64,000 nucleotides of DNA from Winogradskya consettensis (GTDB lineage: Bacteria; Actinomycetota; Actinomycetes; Mycobacteriales; Micromonosporaceae). Below are positions 25,406 to 35,100 of this stretch, piece by piece. The notes under the pieces are model-generated. The model was given only the letters and a program-made list of their open reading frames with translations. It made no database searches and was not told the DNA's origin. How positions within the stretch are numbered: the stretch's first letter is position 1; every line of letters begins with the position of its first letter. The position numbers were made by a program, and so were the translations under genes. Where the stretch lies: positions 186,001 through 250,000 of the forward strand of contig NZ_BOQP01000030.1 in NCBI RefSeq assembly GCF_018332715.1, in the 5' to 3' direction.

Positions 25406-26216
25406 CCTTCTTCAGCGCGGTGTAGGTCTGGGAACGGTCGCCGCCGCCGTCGTGGCAGAGCATGATCTGCCCGGGGCGGGCGGCCATCAGCCGGTGCTCG
25501 ATGGCGGGGGCGCCGGGGCGGGACCAGTCGCGGGGGTCGGTGCTCCAGTCGACCGGGAGCAGGCCCGCGCGGGCGGCTTCGCGGAGCACCGTCGGGGACC
25601 AGTCGCCGCCGGGGGAACGGAACAGCTTCGGGGCGTACCCCGTGGTCTTCTGGATCTTGGCCTGGGCCCTGGCGATCTCCTTGGCCACCTGCGGGCCGGA
25701 CTTGCCGGCGAGCTTCGTCGGGTGGCTCCAGGTGTGATTGGCGAGCTGGTGACCGGCGCCGACGACCGTCTTGGCGATCTGCTCGTGGCCGAGCACCTGG
25801 TTGCCGATCATGCAGAACAGGGCCGGCACGTGGTACTTGTCGAGCAGGTGCAGGATCTTCGGGGTCCAGATCGGGTGCGGCCCGTCGTCGATGGTCAGCG
25901 CCACGGCGTCGGTGGGGAACGGCGGCGCCGACGACATCCGCCGATAGTCCGCCAGCGTGAAGATCGGCTTCTTCTGCGTCGGCAGCCCCGGCGGCTTGGC
26001 CGGCGCGCTCTCCTTGGGCGGGGTGCGCGGCTTTGTCGTCGCCCGCGGCGTGTGCTCGGGTCTCGCCGCCGACACGGACCCGGCCGTCGCCGCCCCGCCG
26101 AGCACGAGCAGCCCGGCAGCTCCCGGCACGGCGGTCAGCAACCGCCGCCTTGTCACGGTGCCCTCGCCGGCCTCGTCACGAAGCCGATCGAGGCCGCCGC
26201 TGAGCCTCTCCAGCAC
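25359..26216 (-). CDS. Secreted polysaccharide deacetylase (CE4, NodB fold)
   Basis: About 285 aa from the GTG at 26216, which has GGAGG 8 bases upstream. A twin-arginine signal (TRRRLLTAVPGAAGLLVLGG) precedes a Pro/Lys linker. All five CE4 motifs are visible: TIDDGPH (Asp110/Asp111), HTWSHP (His161/His165), RSPGGDW, VDWSTDPRDW and LCHDGG. The enzyme removes N- or O-acetyl groups from peptidoglycan, chitin or xylan. It stands alone, convergent with the Pr6Pr gene. Confidence 0.92.
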   Translation of the reverse strand: MLERLSGGLDRLRDEAGEGTVTRRRLLTAVPGAAGLLVLGGAATAGSVSAARPEHTPRATTKPRTPPKESAPAKPPGLPTQKKPIFTLADYRRMSSAPPFPTDAVALTIDDGPHPIWTPKILHLLDKYHVPALFCMIGNQVLGHEQIAKTVVGAGHQLANHTWSHPTKLAGKSGPQVAKEIARAQAKIQKTTGYAPKLFRSPGGDWSPTVLREAARAGLLPVDWSTDPRDWSRPGAPAIEHRLMAARPGQIMLCHDGGGDRSQTYTALKKVIPALSAKGYRFVAL

Positions 26217-26516
26217 CAGCGACACCTCCACTGAACACGATCCACACGGATCGACCATCGCCGACCGCCGGGAACGCTAGCAGTATGCGTCAAACCGGTT
26301 CCAGCTGACACATGTACGTCGATATATGCCCCAATCCGGAGAGTGCGACACCTGGCACGCGGCGTACGCAGGACCCCGCCCTTTGTGGACGATCACCCCG
26401 AGGTGGACACCAGGCCGATCACCTCTTCGCCGGCCCGGCGACGACGTCTCGAAGTCGGCGGCGTGCGCTCGTCATCTGCCTGCACCCGCAAAGCCGAGCA
26501 ACGCCGGCAGAGGAAC
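26217..26516. other. Intergenic region, no gene seen
   Basis: These 300 bases should carry the promoter of the deacetylase gene (leftward) and the end of the leftward glycosyltransferase unit. Frames here look like noise. A relatively AT-rich patch with TGTACGTCGATATATG lies around 26310-26330. Confidence 0.5.
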
Positions 26517-27056
26517 TCAGGGCTTGTGCTCGACCAGGGTGGCGAGGGAGGCGACGACGCCGGTGTCGCGGTCGCTGACCATCTCCCAGGCGCGGGCGAC
26601 GCCGACCAGGATCGAGGTGCAGAGCGCGTAGCCGATGAGGTGCATGGCGACCTCGGGGTTGATGCCGGCGATGACGAGGCCGCCGCAGATCAGTTCGGCG
26701 CCGAAGATGCTGAGCAGCAGGACGATGAGACCGGCCTGGCGCAGGCGGGCGCGGGTGGCGGCGACGCTGGCCAGGACCGTGCGGATGCCGGCTGCCGTGA
26801 ACAGGACGCCGACGACTCCCATGGAGGCTGCCGGGTAACCGAGGTTGGTCTCGGGGACGAGGCCGAAGAGTGAGACCACGAGGGTATTGGTGAAGGCGAT
26901 GAGGGCGGCGCTCGCGCGTACCTGTCGAATGACTGGATTGTCGAGTTTGGGGCTGTTGTGCGGAGTCAAGGACAGAGCCACGAACAGCAGGCCGGTCAGC
27001 GCACCCGCCGCGCCGGCCATCGCCACGAAGAAGTCCCTGTATTCACCAGTCACCAT
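26517..27056 (-). CDS. Hypothetical five-helix membrane protein
   Basis: 179 aa from ATG 27056 (a GTG three codons upstream is possible). Helices include FFVAMAGAAGALTGLLFVALSL, ALIAFTNTLVVSLFGLVP, GVVGVLFTAAG, LIVLLLSIFGAELICGGLVIAG and a last weak one near LIGYALCTSILVGVA. It follows the polytopic glycosyltransferase gene by 57 bp in the same direction, so it may be the last gene of that unit. Family unknown. Confidence 0.72.
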   Translation of the reverse strand: MVTGEYRDFFVAMAGAAGALTGLLFVALSLTPHNSPKLDNPVIRQVRASAALIAFTNTLVVSLFGLVPETNLGYPAASMGVVGVLFTAAGIRTVLASVAATRARLRQAGLIVLLLSIFGAELICGGLVIAGINPEVAMHLIGYALCTSILVGVARAWEMVSDRDTGVVASLATLVEHKP

Positions 27057-27113
27057 GATGATCACTGTAGGGGGCATTGCCCGGCGGGAGACCCACCCGC
27101 CGGGCAATGCCGG

Positions 27114-28685
27114 TCAAGCTGCGATCAGGGTCCACTGCAGGTTGCCGTACGCGTCCGACCAGGTACGCACGCCGGTGACAGGAACCGACGCGGCGTCGGG
27201 CCCGTAACGCCCCGTGCGGACCGCGTCGGTGGGGGCGTCCGCCGAGAGCAGCAGGTAGCGGATGTTGTGGCCGCGGGGGTCGGTGACCGCACCGGGGAAG
27301 TCGCGGTCCGGGGTGGTGACGAAGCCGTGAGGGTGATCGCTGGCGAGGATGACGCCGTAGGCGACCGCGGCGTCGGCCAGGACGGCGCCGTCGGGCAGGT
27401 TCATGGCGTCCAGGTCGGCGGCCACCCGGGCGTCGACGCGGGCGAGGTCGCTGCGCCGGGCCGAGCCGGCGGCCGTGACGTACTCGGATTCCTCCCGGGC
27501 GAGTTCGGGCTGGGTGAGGGTGTAGAGCGTGCTCGGGATCGCCAGCAGGGCCAAGGTCAGGGTCACCGCGACGCGGGCGGTGCCGAGCGGGCGCCACGTG
27601 GCCAGGACGTGCCCGGCCAGCAGGACGCCGAGCGGGATCAGGGTGATCTGGAAGCGGAGCCAGCCGAAGGACATGCCGGTCAGGAACGCGAGGGCGTCGA
27701 ACGCCAGCACCGACCCGAGGATCGTGACCGGCGCCAGGATGCCCGGGTTGCGCGCCCGCCAGGCCAGGATCGCCGCCAGGACCAGCAGCACGAGCAGCAA
27801 CGGGGCGAGCCCGAGCCACTGCTGGGACCAGTACGCGAGCCGCCCGCCCAGGTCGTCACCGGTGACCGACGAGATCCCGGTCGACCCGCTCGACACCTGG
27901 GCCGAGTTGCCGTACTCCGAGGAGAACGTGGCGAACCACTGGTTGACGATGATCTTGCTGGCGACCGCCCAGAGCACCACCGCGAGCACCCCGGGCAGCC
28001 CCGCGATCACCGCGTCGACCCGGGCCAGCGCGGCCCGGCTGCCGGTTCCCCCCAGACGCCAGGTGACCAGAGCGACCACCACCGGGAGCGCGACGACCGG
28101 GGCGAGGGCCTCGTAGCGCGCGCCGTACGCCAGTGCGATCGCGAGACCGGCCGGGACGAGCGACTCGACCTTGCGCACGGTCAGCCACTGGTACAGCGCA
28201 CGGGTGGCGAGCAGCAGGAACAGCAGGAAGCAGGCCTCGCTCATGCCGTTGCCCGCGTAGAGGACGGTCATCGGGTTCAGGGCGAACGCCGCGGTCAGGA
28301 TCAGCCGCGGGGTCCGGGTGAGCGTCATGCGGCGCAGCAGGTCGTGGACGACGCCGACGGTGGCCGTCATGAACGCGGCGGACACCAGGGGCGCGAGCAG
28401 GGACTGCTGGGTCAGCGCCGGGAGCAGCACCTTCAGGGGCAGGAACGGGAGCAGGATCAGCGACGGCAGCGGGTTCCAGACGAAGCCGACCGCGGCGAGG
28501 TGCGGGTCCCGGCTGAAGAGCGTGTAGTACGCGTTGGCGAGCCGGCTGGTCGAGTCGCTCGGGATCACCTGGTTGTGCCAGAACCACAGAGCGACGGCCA
28601 GGTAGACGATGCCGCACGCGAGCAGGACCGCGCGGTGCTCGGTGAGGGTCGGGCGTCGCCGGGCGACGAGGGTGTCAGATGTCAT
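27114..28685 (-). CDS. Polytopic glycosyltransferase-like membrane protein (GT39/ArnT-like)
   Basis: 523 aa with about twelve membrane helices and an early luminal loop containing SDSTSRLANAYYTLFSRDPHL, the place where GT-C enzymes carry an acidic catalytic motif. The helix GMSEACFLLFLLLATRALY and the ARYEALAPVV segment recall ArnT/PMT-type dolichyl- or polyprenyl-phosphate-sugar transferases. A C-terminal extracytoplasmic domain of about 130 residues follows. The gene overlaps the upstream GT2 gene by 11 bp. It probably moves a sugar from a lipid carrier (made by the DPM-like gene upstream) onto an external acceptor. Confidence 0.75.
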   Translation of the reverse strand: MTSDTLVARRRPTLTEHRAVLLACGIVYLAVALWFWHNQVIPSDSTSRLANAYYTLFSRDPHLAAVGFVWNPLPSLILLPFLPLKVLLPALTQQSLLAPLVSAAFMTATVGVVHDLLRRMTLTRTPRLILTAAFALNPMTVLYAGNGMSEACFLLFLLLATRALYQWLTVRKVESLVPAGLAIALAYGARYEALAPVVALPVVVALVTWRLGGTGSRAALARVDAVIAGLPGVLAVVLWAVASKIIVNQWFATFSSEYGNSAQVSSGSTGISSVTGDDLGGRLAYWSQQWLGLAPLLLVLLVLAAILAWRARNPGILAPVTILGSVLAFDALAFLTGMSFGWLRFQITLIPLGVLLAGHVLATWRPLGTARVAVTLTLALLAIPSTLYTLTQPELAREESEYVTAAGSARRSDLARVDARVAADLDAMNLPDGAVLADAAVAYGVILASDHPHGFVTTPDRDFPGAVTDPRGHNIRYLLLSADAPTDAVRTGRYGPDAASVPVTGVRTWSDAYGNLQWTLIAA

Positions 28686-30093
28686 CGGAGGCCGCCGGCG
28701 CCGTGGTGGGAAGGTGCAGGCCGTGGGTCGTCTTCTCCCAGTAGGAGGGCTTGAAGACGAGCTGCCACGCGGCTTTGGCGCTGGCCAGGCTCATCATCGC
28801 CCAGTACAGCGGCGACAGCAGCGCGGTGCCGAGCAGGTCGGGGCGGTCCATGCTGCGAACCGAGAGGACGTTGAGGTAGATGACCGTGGCGTTGCCGAAG
28901 ACCAGGCAGAACACGCCGATGTAGTAGAAGGGCGGGATGAAGATCTGCTCCATCACGGCGGGCTGGGCCAGGAACCAGAGCAGAGTGGTGGCCCACAGCA
29001 CGGCGTTGAGCAGCGCGGCCAGCGGAGTGCCGCCGACGAACAGGTTGAGGCACAGCAGCCCGCGCCACCCCAGTTGCTTGAACGTCGCGCGGGGGCTGCG
29101 CAGGTGGACCAGCCAGGTCATCAGATAGCCCTTGTACCAGCGGCTGCGTTGCTTGATCCAGTTGATGAAGTCGGAGTTGGCCTCCTCGAGGGTCACCGAC
29201 TCCAGCACGCCGACGCGGAAGCCGGAGCGGGCCAGCCGGATGCCGAGGTCCGCGTCCTCCGTGACGTTGTACGGATCCCAGGCGCCGAGCTCGCGCAGTT
29301 CACGCGTACGGAAATGGTTGCTTGTGCCACCCAGCGGGACCGGCATGCCGAGCGCGACCAACCCGGGCAGCAGGGACCGGAACCAGGTCGCGTATTCCAG
29401 GGCGAACCAGCGGGTGATCCGATTCTGATCGGTGTTGAAGTAGCCCAGCTCCGCCTGCAGGCACACGTATTCCGGGCCGAGCCGGCGCAGCGCCACGACG
29501 GCCCGGCGCAGTTGCAGCGGGTCGGGGATGTCCTCGGCATCGTAGATCGTGACGAACTCGCCGGTCGCCTCGGCCAGCCCGACGTTGCAGGCCTTCGGCT
29601 TCGTCTTGGGCATCGACTCCGGCACGACCAGGATCCGCAGGTGCTCGCCGGTGAGCGCGGCCCGTGCGGCCTCGATCGTCTCGGTGTCGTCCGGTTCGAG
29701 CAGGAGGATCACCTCGAGCTTGTCGCGGGGATACTCCAGTGCCGAGAGATGCGCCATCAGGGCACCGATCACACTGGGCTCACGGTACGCGGGGACGAGC
29801 ACCGTGTAGACCGGCAGCTCGGCGTCCGCCACGGCCCGCGCGTCCTCGTCACTGATCAGCACCCGGTGCTCACCACGCCCGGCGGCGTAGACCAGCGCGA
29901 CCCGGAACGCGATGGCCGCGCCGTAGCAGAGCGTCACGAGCGCGACGATCACCTGCAGCACCAGCATCGGGCGCAGCACGGCGACCCCGGCCAGCAGGGC
30001 GAGACCGGCGAAAAGGCCGATGCGCTGGAGCCGGGTCAGAACAACATGCGCGGAGTACGCGGTGAGCTTGCGCTCGATCACCTCAGCCGGCAT
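28675..30093 (-). CDS. Membrane GT2 glycosyltransferase
   Basis: 472 aa. Two N-terminal helices precede a GT-A catalytic domain: YTVLVPAYREPSVIGALM, LEPDDTETI, VTIYDAEDIPDP (DxD-type metal/nucleotide site), TSNHFRTRELRELGAWDP, VTEDADLGIRLARSG (ED motif) and QRSRWYKGYLMTW (QxxRW motif). Several C-terminal helices follow. This is the cellulose-synthase-like processive or glucan/chitin-synthase-like architecture. Start and preceding stop overlap by one base (TGATG). The product polymer is unknown. Confidence 0.88.
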   Translation of the reverse strand: MPAEVIERKLTAYSAHVVLTRLQRIGLFAGLALLAGVAVLRPMLVLQVIVALVTLCYGAAIAFRVALVYAAGRGEHRVLISDEDARAVADAELPVYTVLVPAYREPSVIGALMAHLSALEYPRDKLEVILLLEPDDTETIEAARAALTGEHLRILVVPESMPKTKPKACNVGLAEATGEFVTIYDAEDIPDPLQLRRAVVALRRLGPEYVCLQAELGYFNTDQNRITRWFALEYATWFRSLLPGLVALGMPVPLGGTSNHFRTRELRELGAWDPYNVTEDADLGIRLARSGFRVGVLESVTLEEANSDFINWIKQRSRWYKGYLMTWLVHLRSPRATFKQLGWRGLLCLNLFVGGTPLAALLNAVLWATTLLWFLAQPAVMEQIFIPPFYYIGVFCLVFGNATVIYLNVLSVRSMDRPDLLGTALLSPLYWAMMSLASAKAAWQLVFKPSYWEKTTHGLHLPTTAPAASDDI

Positions 30094-32135
30094 CAGCGGT
30101 CTCCCCGCGGCGAACCCTGCGACGAGGCGCCAGACGTCGCCGGCAGCTCCGCGGGTTGCCACGTGAGCTCGGGCAGAGTGCGCAGCCCCAGCAGCACGGC
30201 GACGACGGTGAGGGTCGCGAGGACGAAGCGGGCCCGGGGCAGGAACGGGCGCCCGGCAGCCAGTGCCCGGACCGGGCGGCTCCGCGACCAGAACACCACG
30301 ATCGCCGCCACCACCAGCGCCAGCGAGACGTCGGTGAGGGCGGGTAGCCCGGCGTAGCGGCCCGAGGAGAACATCCCCGCCACGAACGGGACGTTGGCCG
30401 CCACCGCGACCACCGCCAGGGACGCGACGGCGGCGCGTGCGAAGGCACCCCACCGGGCCCCGAAGATGACCAGCGCGCTGACGATCAGGCAGGCCACGGC
30501 GCCGAGCACGGCCGGTGCGTCGTTCGCGGCCAGGCCGAGATCAGCGATGGACACGAGCGGGAGCAGCAGGGCCCAGCGCAGCCGGGCCGCCGTACGCGTA
30601 CCGAGGAGCAGGATCGCCGCACCCGCCAGGTAGAACAGTGACGCCGGCAGCAGCCAGGTGAGCCGGTCGGGCGCCGGGGCGAGCAGCAGCAGCGCCGACG
30701 CGGAGACCAGGCACCCGACCGAGAGCAGGCCGTCCACCTGCCGGTCGTGCACATCCGGTTCGCCGCGGTCGGGGCGCAGCCGCCCCAGGACCAGGGCCGT
30801 CGCCGCGGCCAGCGGGATGATCAGCGGCACCGCACCGCTGCGGGTCCAGAGCCCGTTCCACGAGACGGCGAGCAGGGCGGGGAACGCCAGCGCGGTGAGC
30901 AGCAGGGTCAGGATCACGCGGACCTGCCCGGTCCGCCGGACCAGCCGCATCAGCTCCGTGGCGGGCAGACCGCCGCCGGCCGGGGTGCCGTACACCCAGG
31001 AACTCGTGACGATGTAGCGCAGCGCGAACACCACGATGATGGCGACCACGTTCGCGCCGAGATAGTGCAGCCCGCCCCAGCGGACCAGGGCGAACAGCAG
31101 GCCCAGGTGCAGCGGGGTGAGGCTGTTGTTCAGCAGCAGGAAGCGGCCGAAGCGGTGCCGTCGCGCGTGTACGCCGGGCGGCATCACCAGGTGGTCGATG
31201 ACCGCGAAGTTCCAGACGATCGCGACCTGCACGGCCAGGAACGCGGCGAGCAGGTAGGGCAGCCCGGCGAGCTCACCGAGGGCCCACAGCGCCACCGAGT
31301 TGACCGCGGTGCCGGCGGCGCCGGCGAGGGCGAAACCCGCCATCCGGCCGTACGCCGACTGCGGCCGCCGCATCATCGACAGCCGCAGCCCCGCGAGGTG
31401 CCGGAAGTACCGCAGGCCCTCGGGCAGCGACGCCTTGCTCTCCCCCGCGGTCCGGGACCGGAACGTGTACGGCACCTCGGCGACGCGCTCGATCCGGTTG
31501 CGCACCAGCATCTCGAGCAGGATCTTGTAGCCGTCCGGGCGCAGCTCCGCCGGCCGGACCGCGTCGCGGCGCACGGCGAAGAACCCGCTCATCGGGTCGG
31601 TGACACCGCGCAGCCGGAGCGGGAAGAACAGCTTGGCGAGCCGCCCGGAGCCACGCGAGACGGTGCGGCGGAACCAGCCGCCCAGCCCGTCGACCCGGCC
31701 TGACTCCCGGTAACGGCTGGCCACCACGGCCTGGGCGGTCTCTGCGCGACCAGCGGCCAGCAGCAGCGGCGCGGTCTCCGGCGGGTGCTGCAGGTCGCCG
31801 TCCATCACCACCACCCAGGGCGCGCGGGCGGCGGAGATCCCCGCGACCACGGCACCACCGAGACCACCGGCACGCTCCTGTGAGACACGATGTATCAGAC
31901 GCACCTCTCCGGGGTGACGCTCGGCGATCGCCTCGATGGCCGACGGCGTCGCGTCGTCACTGTCGTCGACGAAGACGATCTCCACGGGCTGGTCGCCGAA
32001 CGCGGCGCGTACCCGGTCGGCGAGCGGGCCGACGTTGTCCGCCTCGTTGCGGGTCGGCACCACGACGGTCACCGCCGGTGGAGCGCCGGCGACCCGCGCC
32101 GGGGCTTCGAGCCGGGTCGGCGATATCTCCGCCAT
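30093..32135 (-). CDS. Dolichol-phosphate-mannose synthase-like GT2 fused to GtrA and further membrane helices
   Basis: 680 aa; ATG 32135 with AAGGAG upstream. Residues of about 20-250 are a DPM1-like GT2 domain (TVVVPTRNEADNV, IVFVDDSDDAT, VVMDGDLQHPPE, DPMSGFFAVRR). Next comes a four-helix GtrA domain (GFALAGAAGTAVNSVALW onward, about 265-390). The last 280 residues are another six to eight helices of unknown type. The family loads a sugar onto polyprenyl phosphate and may flip it across the membrane, giving the donor for the GT-C protein two genes downstream. It is 40 bp after the sugar-dehydrogenase gene. Confidence 0.88.
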   Translation of the reverse strand: MAEISPTRLEAPARVAGAPPAVTVVVPTRNEADNVGPLADRVRAAFGDQPVEIVFVDDSDDATPSAIEAIAERHPGEVRLIHRVSQERAGGLGGAVVAGISAARAPWVVVMDGDLQHPPETAPLLLAAGRAETAQAVVASRYRESGRVDGLGGWFRRTVSRGSGRLAKLFFPLRLRGVTDPMSGFFAVRRDAVRPAELRPDGYKILLEMLVRNRIERVAEVPYTFRSRTAGESKASLPEGLRYFRHLAGLRLSMMRRPQSAYGRMAGFALAGAAGTAVNSVALWALGELAGLPYLLAAFLAVQVAIVWNFAVIDHLVMPPGVHARRHRFGRFLLLNNSLTPLHLGLLFALVRWGGLHYLGANVVAIIVVFALRYIVTSSWVYGTPAGGGLPATELMRLVRRTGQVRVILTLLLTALAFPALLAVSWNGLWTRSGAVPLIIPLAAATALVLGRLRPDRGEPDVHDRQVDGLLSVGCLVSASALLLLAPAPDRLTWLLPASLFYLAGAAILLLGTRTAARLRWALLLPLVSIADLGLAANDAPAVLGAVACLIVSALVIFGARWGAFARAAVASLAVVAVAANVPFVAGMFSSGRYAGLPALTDVSLALVVAAIVVFWSRSRPVRALAAGRPFLPRARFVLATLTVVAVLLGLRTLPELTWQPAELPATSGASSQGSPRGDR

Positions 32136-32175
32136 GAACGGACTCCTTCTCACTGGGGGGTGTTTCACAGGGGGC

Positions 32176-35100
32176 TCACTGGGGTGTCTCCGTGAACACG
32201 GCCACGGCGCCGACAAAGCTGTCGTAGTACTCGACGACGACGGTGTGCTCGCCGGCTCCGAGGTCGAGGTCTGTGGTGAACGTGGTGGGGCCGTGGTCGG
32301 ACCAGCCGTCCAGCACCGTGACGCCGTCGAGCAGCACGCGGATGCCGTCGTCCCCGGTCGCCGCGAACCGGTAGGTGCCGGCGGCGTAGTCAGCGGTCTT
32401 CGTCCACCGGGCGGAGAACTGGTTCGCCGGGACGAGCGGGTCCGGCGACCCCAGCCCCCAGTCGAAGTCCACTGTGTCGTCGCTGCGGGACACCACGGGC
32501 GTACCAGTGAGGGTGGTGTTGGCGAAGTACTCCGCGGACCAGGTCGCGGCCGGGTGGTACGCGCCGATGCGCTGATAGCCGAACTGGAGTGCGGCGCCGA
32601 CACCGTTCTCGTAGTACTCGACGCGGATCTGGTGGATGCCGGCCAGCACCGGGCGGTCGGTGCTGAACGTGGCGTGCTGGTCGGCCCACTCGTCGACGAT
32701 CGGTACGCCGTCCAGGAAGACCCGTACCCCGTCGTCGCTCAGGCCCGAGAACCGGTAGAGGCCCGCGGACAGCGTGTCTGTTCGCGTGAACCGGGCCGCG
32801 AACTTGTCATCGTTGATGGCCGGGTCCGGGGAACCACCGCCCCAGTCGAACGCGATCGCTGGGTCGGTCCGCGTCACGTCGGGCTCGCCGGCGGGAAACG
32901 GCGGGGCGCTGCCCGCACCGGGGGTGTTCCAGAATTCCGACGTGTAGTCCTGCGGGTCGAGCTGGTCCGCGAGCTGCCGGTAGGCGAGCCGGGCCACGGC
33001 GCCGCCGGAATTCTCGTAGTAGTCCAGCACGACCGTGTGCGGGCCACCGTCGAGCACCGTGGTGGCGGTGGTCGCGACCGGCCCCGAATCGGTCCACCGG
33101 TCGATCACCCGCAGCCCGTCCACGGTGAGCCGTACCCCGTCGTCCGCGGTGGCGGTGAACTCGTACTCCCCCGGGGCCAGGCTCAAGGTCCGGGTCCAGC
33201 GCCCGGCGAAGTGGTCGGTATTGATCGCCGGGGCCGGTGATCCCCCCGCCCAGTCGTGGTCGACGGCGTCCTCGGCGCGGGTCAGGACCGGTGGGGCGCT
33301 GGGCACCGTCGGCGAGCTGCCGGTGCCGGGGAGATTCCAGTATTCGGCGCGCCAGGTGTCGTCGGGCTGCTCCACAGTGGCGGCCCAGTCGAGTTTGGCG
33401 ATCGCCCCGCCGGCCTCCTCGAAGTACTCCAGCGTGATGGTGTGGTTGCCCGCGCCCAGGTCACCGATCCAGTCGTACGCGGTGCCGGGCTGGCTGGACC
33501 AGTGGTCGAGCACGAGGGTGTTGTCGACGTAGAGCCGGAACCCGTCGTCGCAGACCGCGGTGAAGCGGTAGCGGCCGGCGGCGAAGTACTGCTTCTTGGT
33601 CCAGCGTGCGGAGAAGTTGTCCGCGGGCACACCGGCGCCGGGTGAGCCCCCGCCCCACGCGAAGTCGATGCGCGGGTCGTTGCGGGTCAGGACGGGCGCC
33701 CCGGCGAGGGCTCTGCCGGCGTAGTACTTGGCGGCGAACGGCGTCGACGGGGCGTAGACGGCCGTGTACGTGGTGTCGTCCCCGGGCGTGACGATGGTGT
33801 GCCGGATACTTCCGCCGTCCGACCAGCCGGTGAAGTGGTACGTGGTGCCGTCGGCGGCGACGGCGACCGGTGGGGCGTACAACTCACGCCTGAAGCCTTC
33901 GACCCCGGCCACCTCGTGCGGTGCCGTCTCGGGGATGCCGTCCAGATAGGCCGTCAGCCCGGGTGGGCTGGTGGCAACGGTGAACGTCGTCGTGATGGGC
34001 CGGATGGTGACGGAGCGCGAGGTGCTGAGACCGTTCGTGTCGGTGGCCGTGACGGTGAGCTCGTACCAGGTGTCCGCGGACGACTCCCCGGTCGACGGGA
34101 TCGTGAAGGAGCCGGCCCTTCCGGTCAGCGGGCCGACGAACGGGTGGATGTGGGTGCCGTGGTGCAGCACCGCGTTCATCGTGATGTCGTTGTCGTCCAG
34201 GTCGAAACCGGCGGCGTCGCTGGCGAACGCGTTGTAGGTGATGACGTCGCCGGCGCGGTAGCGGGCACCGTCGGCCGGCACGGCGACGTTGAGCGTGGGC
34301 GCGATGCCGACCTGGATGACGATGGGCACCGCCTCGGCGGCGTTTCCCTCGCTGTCGGTGACGGTGAGCGTGGCAACGTACACACCGATGTCGGGGTAGA
34401 TCTTGACCGGCTCTGCCGCGGTGCTGCCGGTGCCGTCGCCGAACTCCCATTGATAGGTGAGCGGGTCGCTGTCGGGATCGACGCTGGCCGCACCGGAGAA
34501 GTGCACGGTCAGCGGGTCCAGGCCCTTGGTCACGTCGGCCGTGGCCGTGGCGCTCGGCGCGTGGTTCCCGATCTCGTAACTGATCCGGTAGAGCCGGCCC
34601 GGGATGAAGGTGAGGTAGTACAGCGAGCCGTCCGGTGCCACCTTCAGGTCGACGACGCTGCCGGCGACGGTGTCGAAGGGTTCCACGGAGGTGGCGTTGC
34701 CGTCCGCGTCGAGCACCGCGCGGCGGATGAAGCCCTTGGCGTAGTCGCCGAAGAAGAGGTTGCCCCGGTATTCGGCCGGGAACATCGTCCCGCGGTAGAC
34801 AGGCCCGCCGGTGACGGCCGCGCTCTCACCCTCATGCGGGTACGCGTAGATCGGGTCGACGTAGCCCGTGCACGCCGACGTACAGGCGCCCTCCTTGAGC
34901 GGCCACCCGTAGTTGCCGCCCTTGACGATGTGGTTGACCTCTTCCCACGTGTAGTCGCCGACGTCACCGCCGTAGAGCTGACCGGTCGCGCTGTCGAACT
35001 GGAAGCGCCACGGGTTGCGGAAGCCGTACGCCCAGATCTCCTGCTGCTTGCCGGCCTGGCCGGCGAACGGGTTGCCGGGCGGGATCGTGCCGTCGCGGTT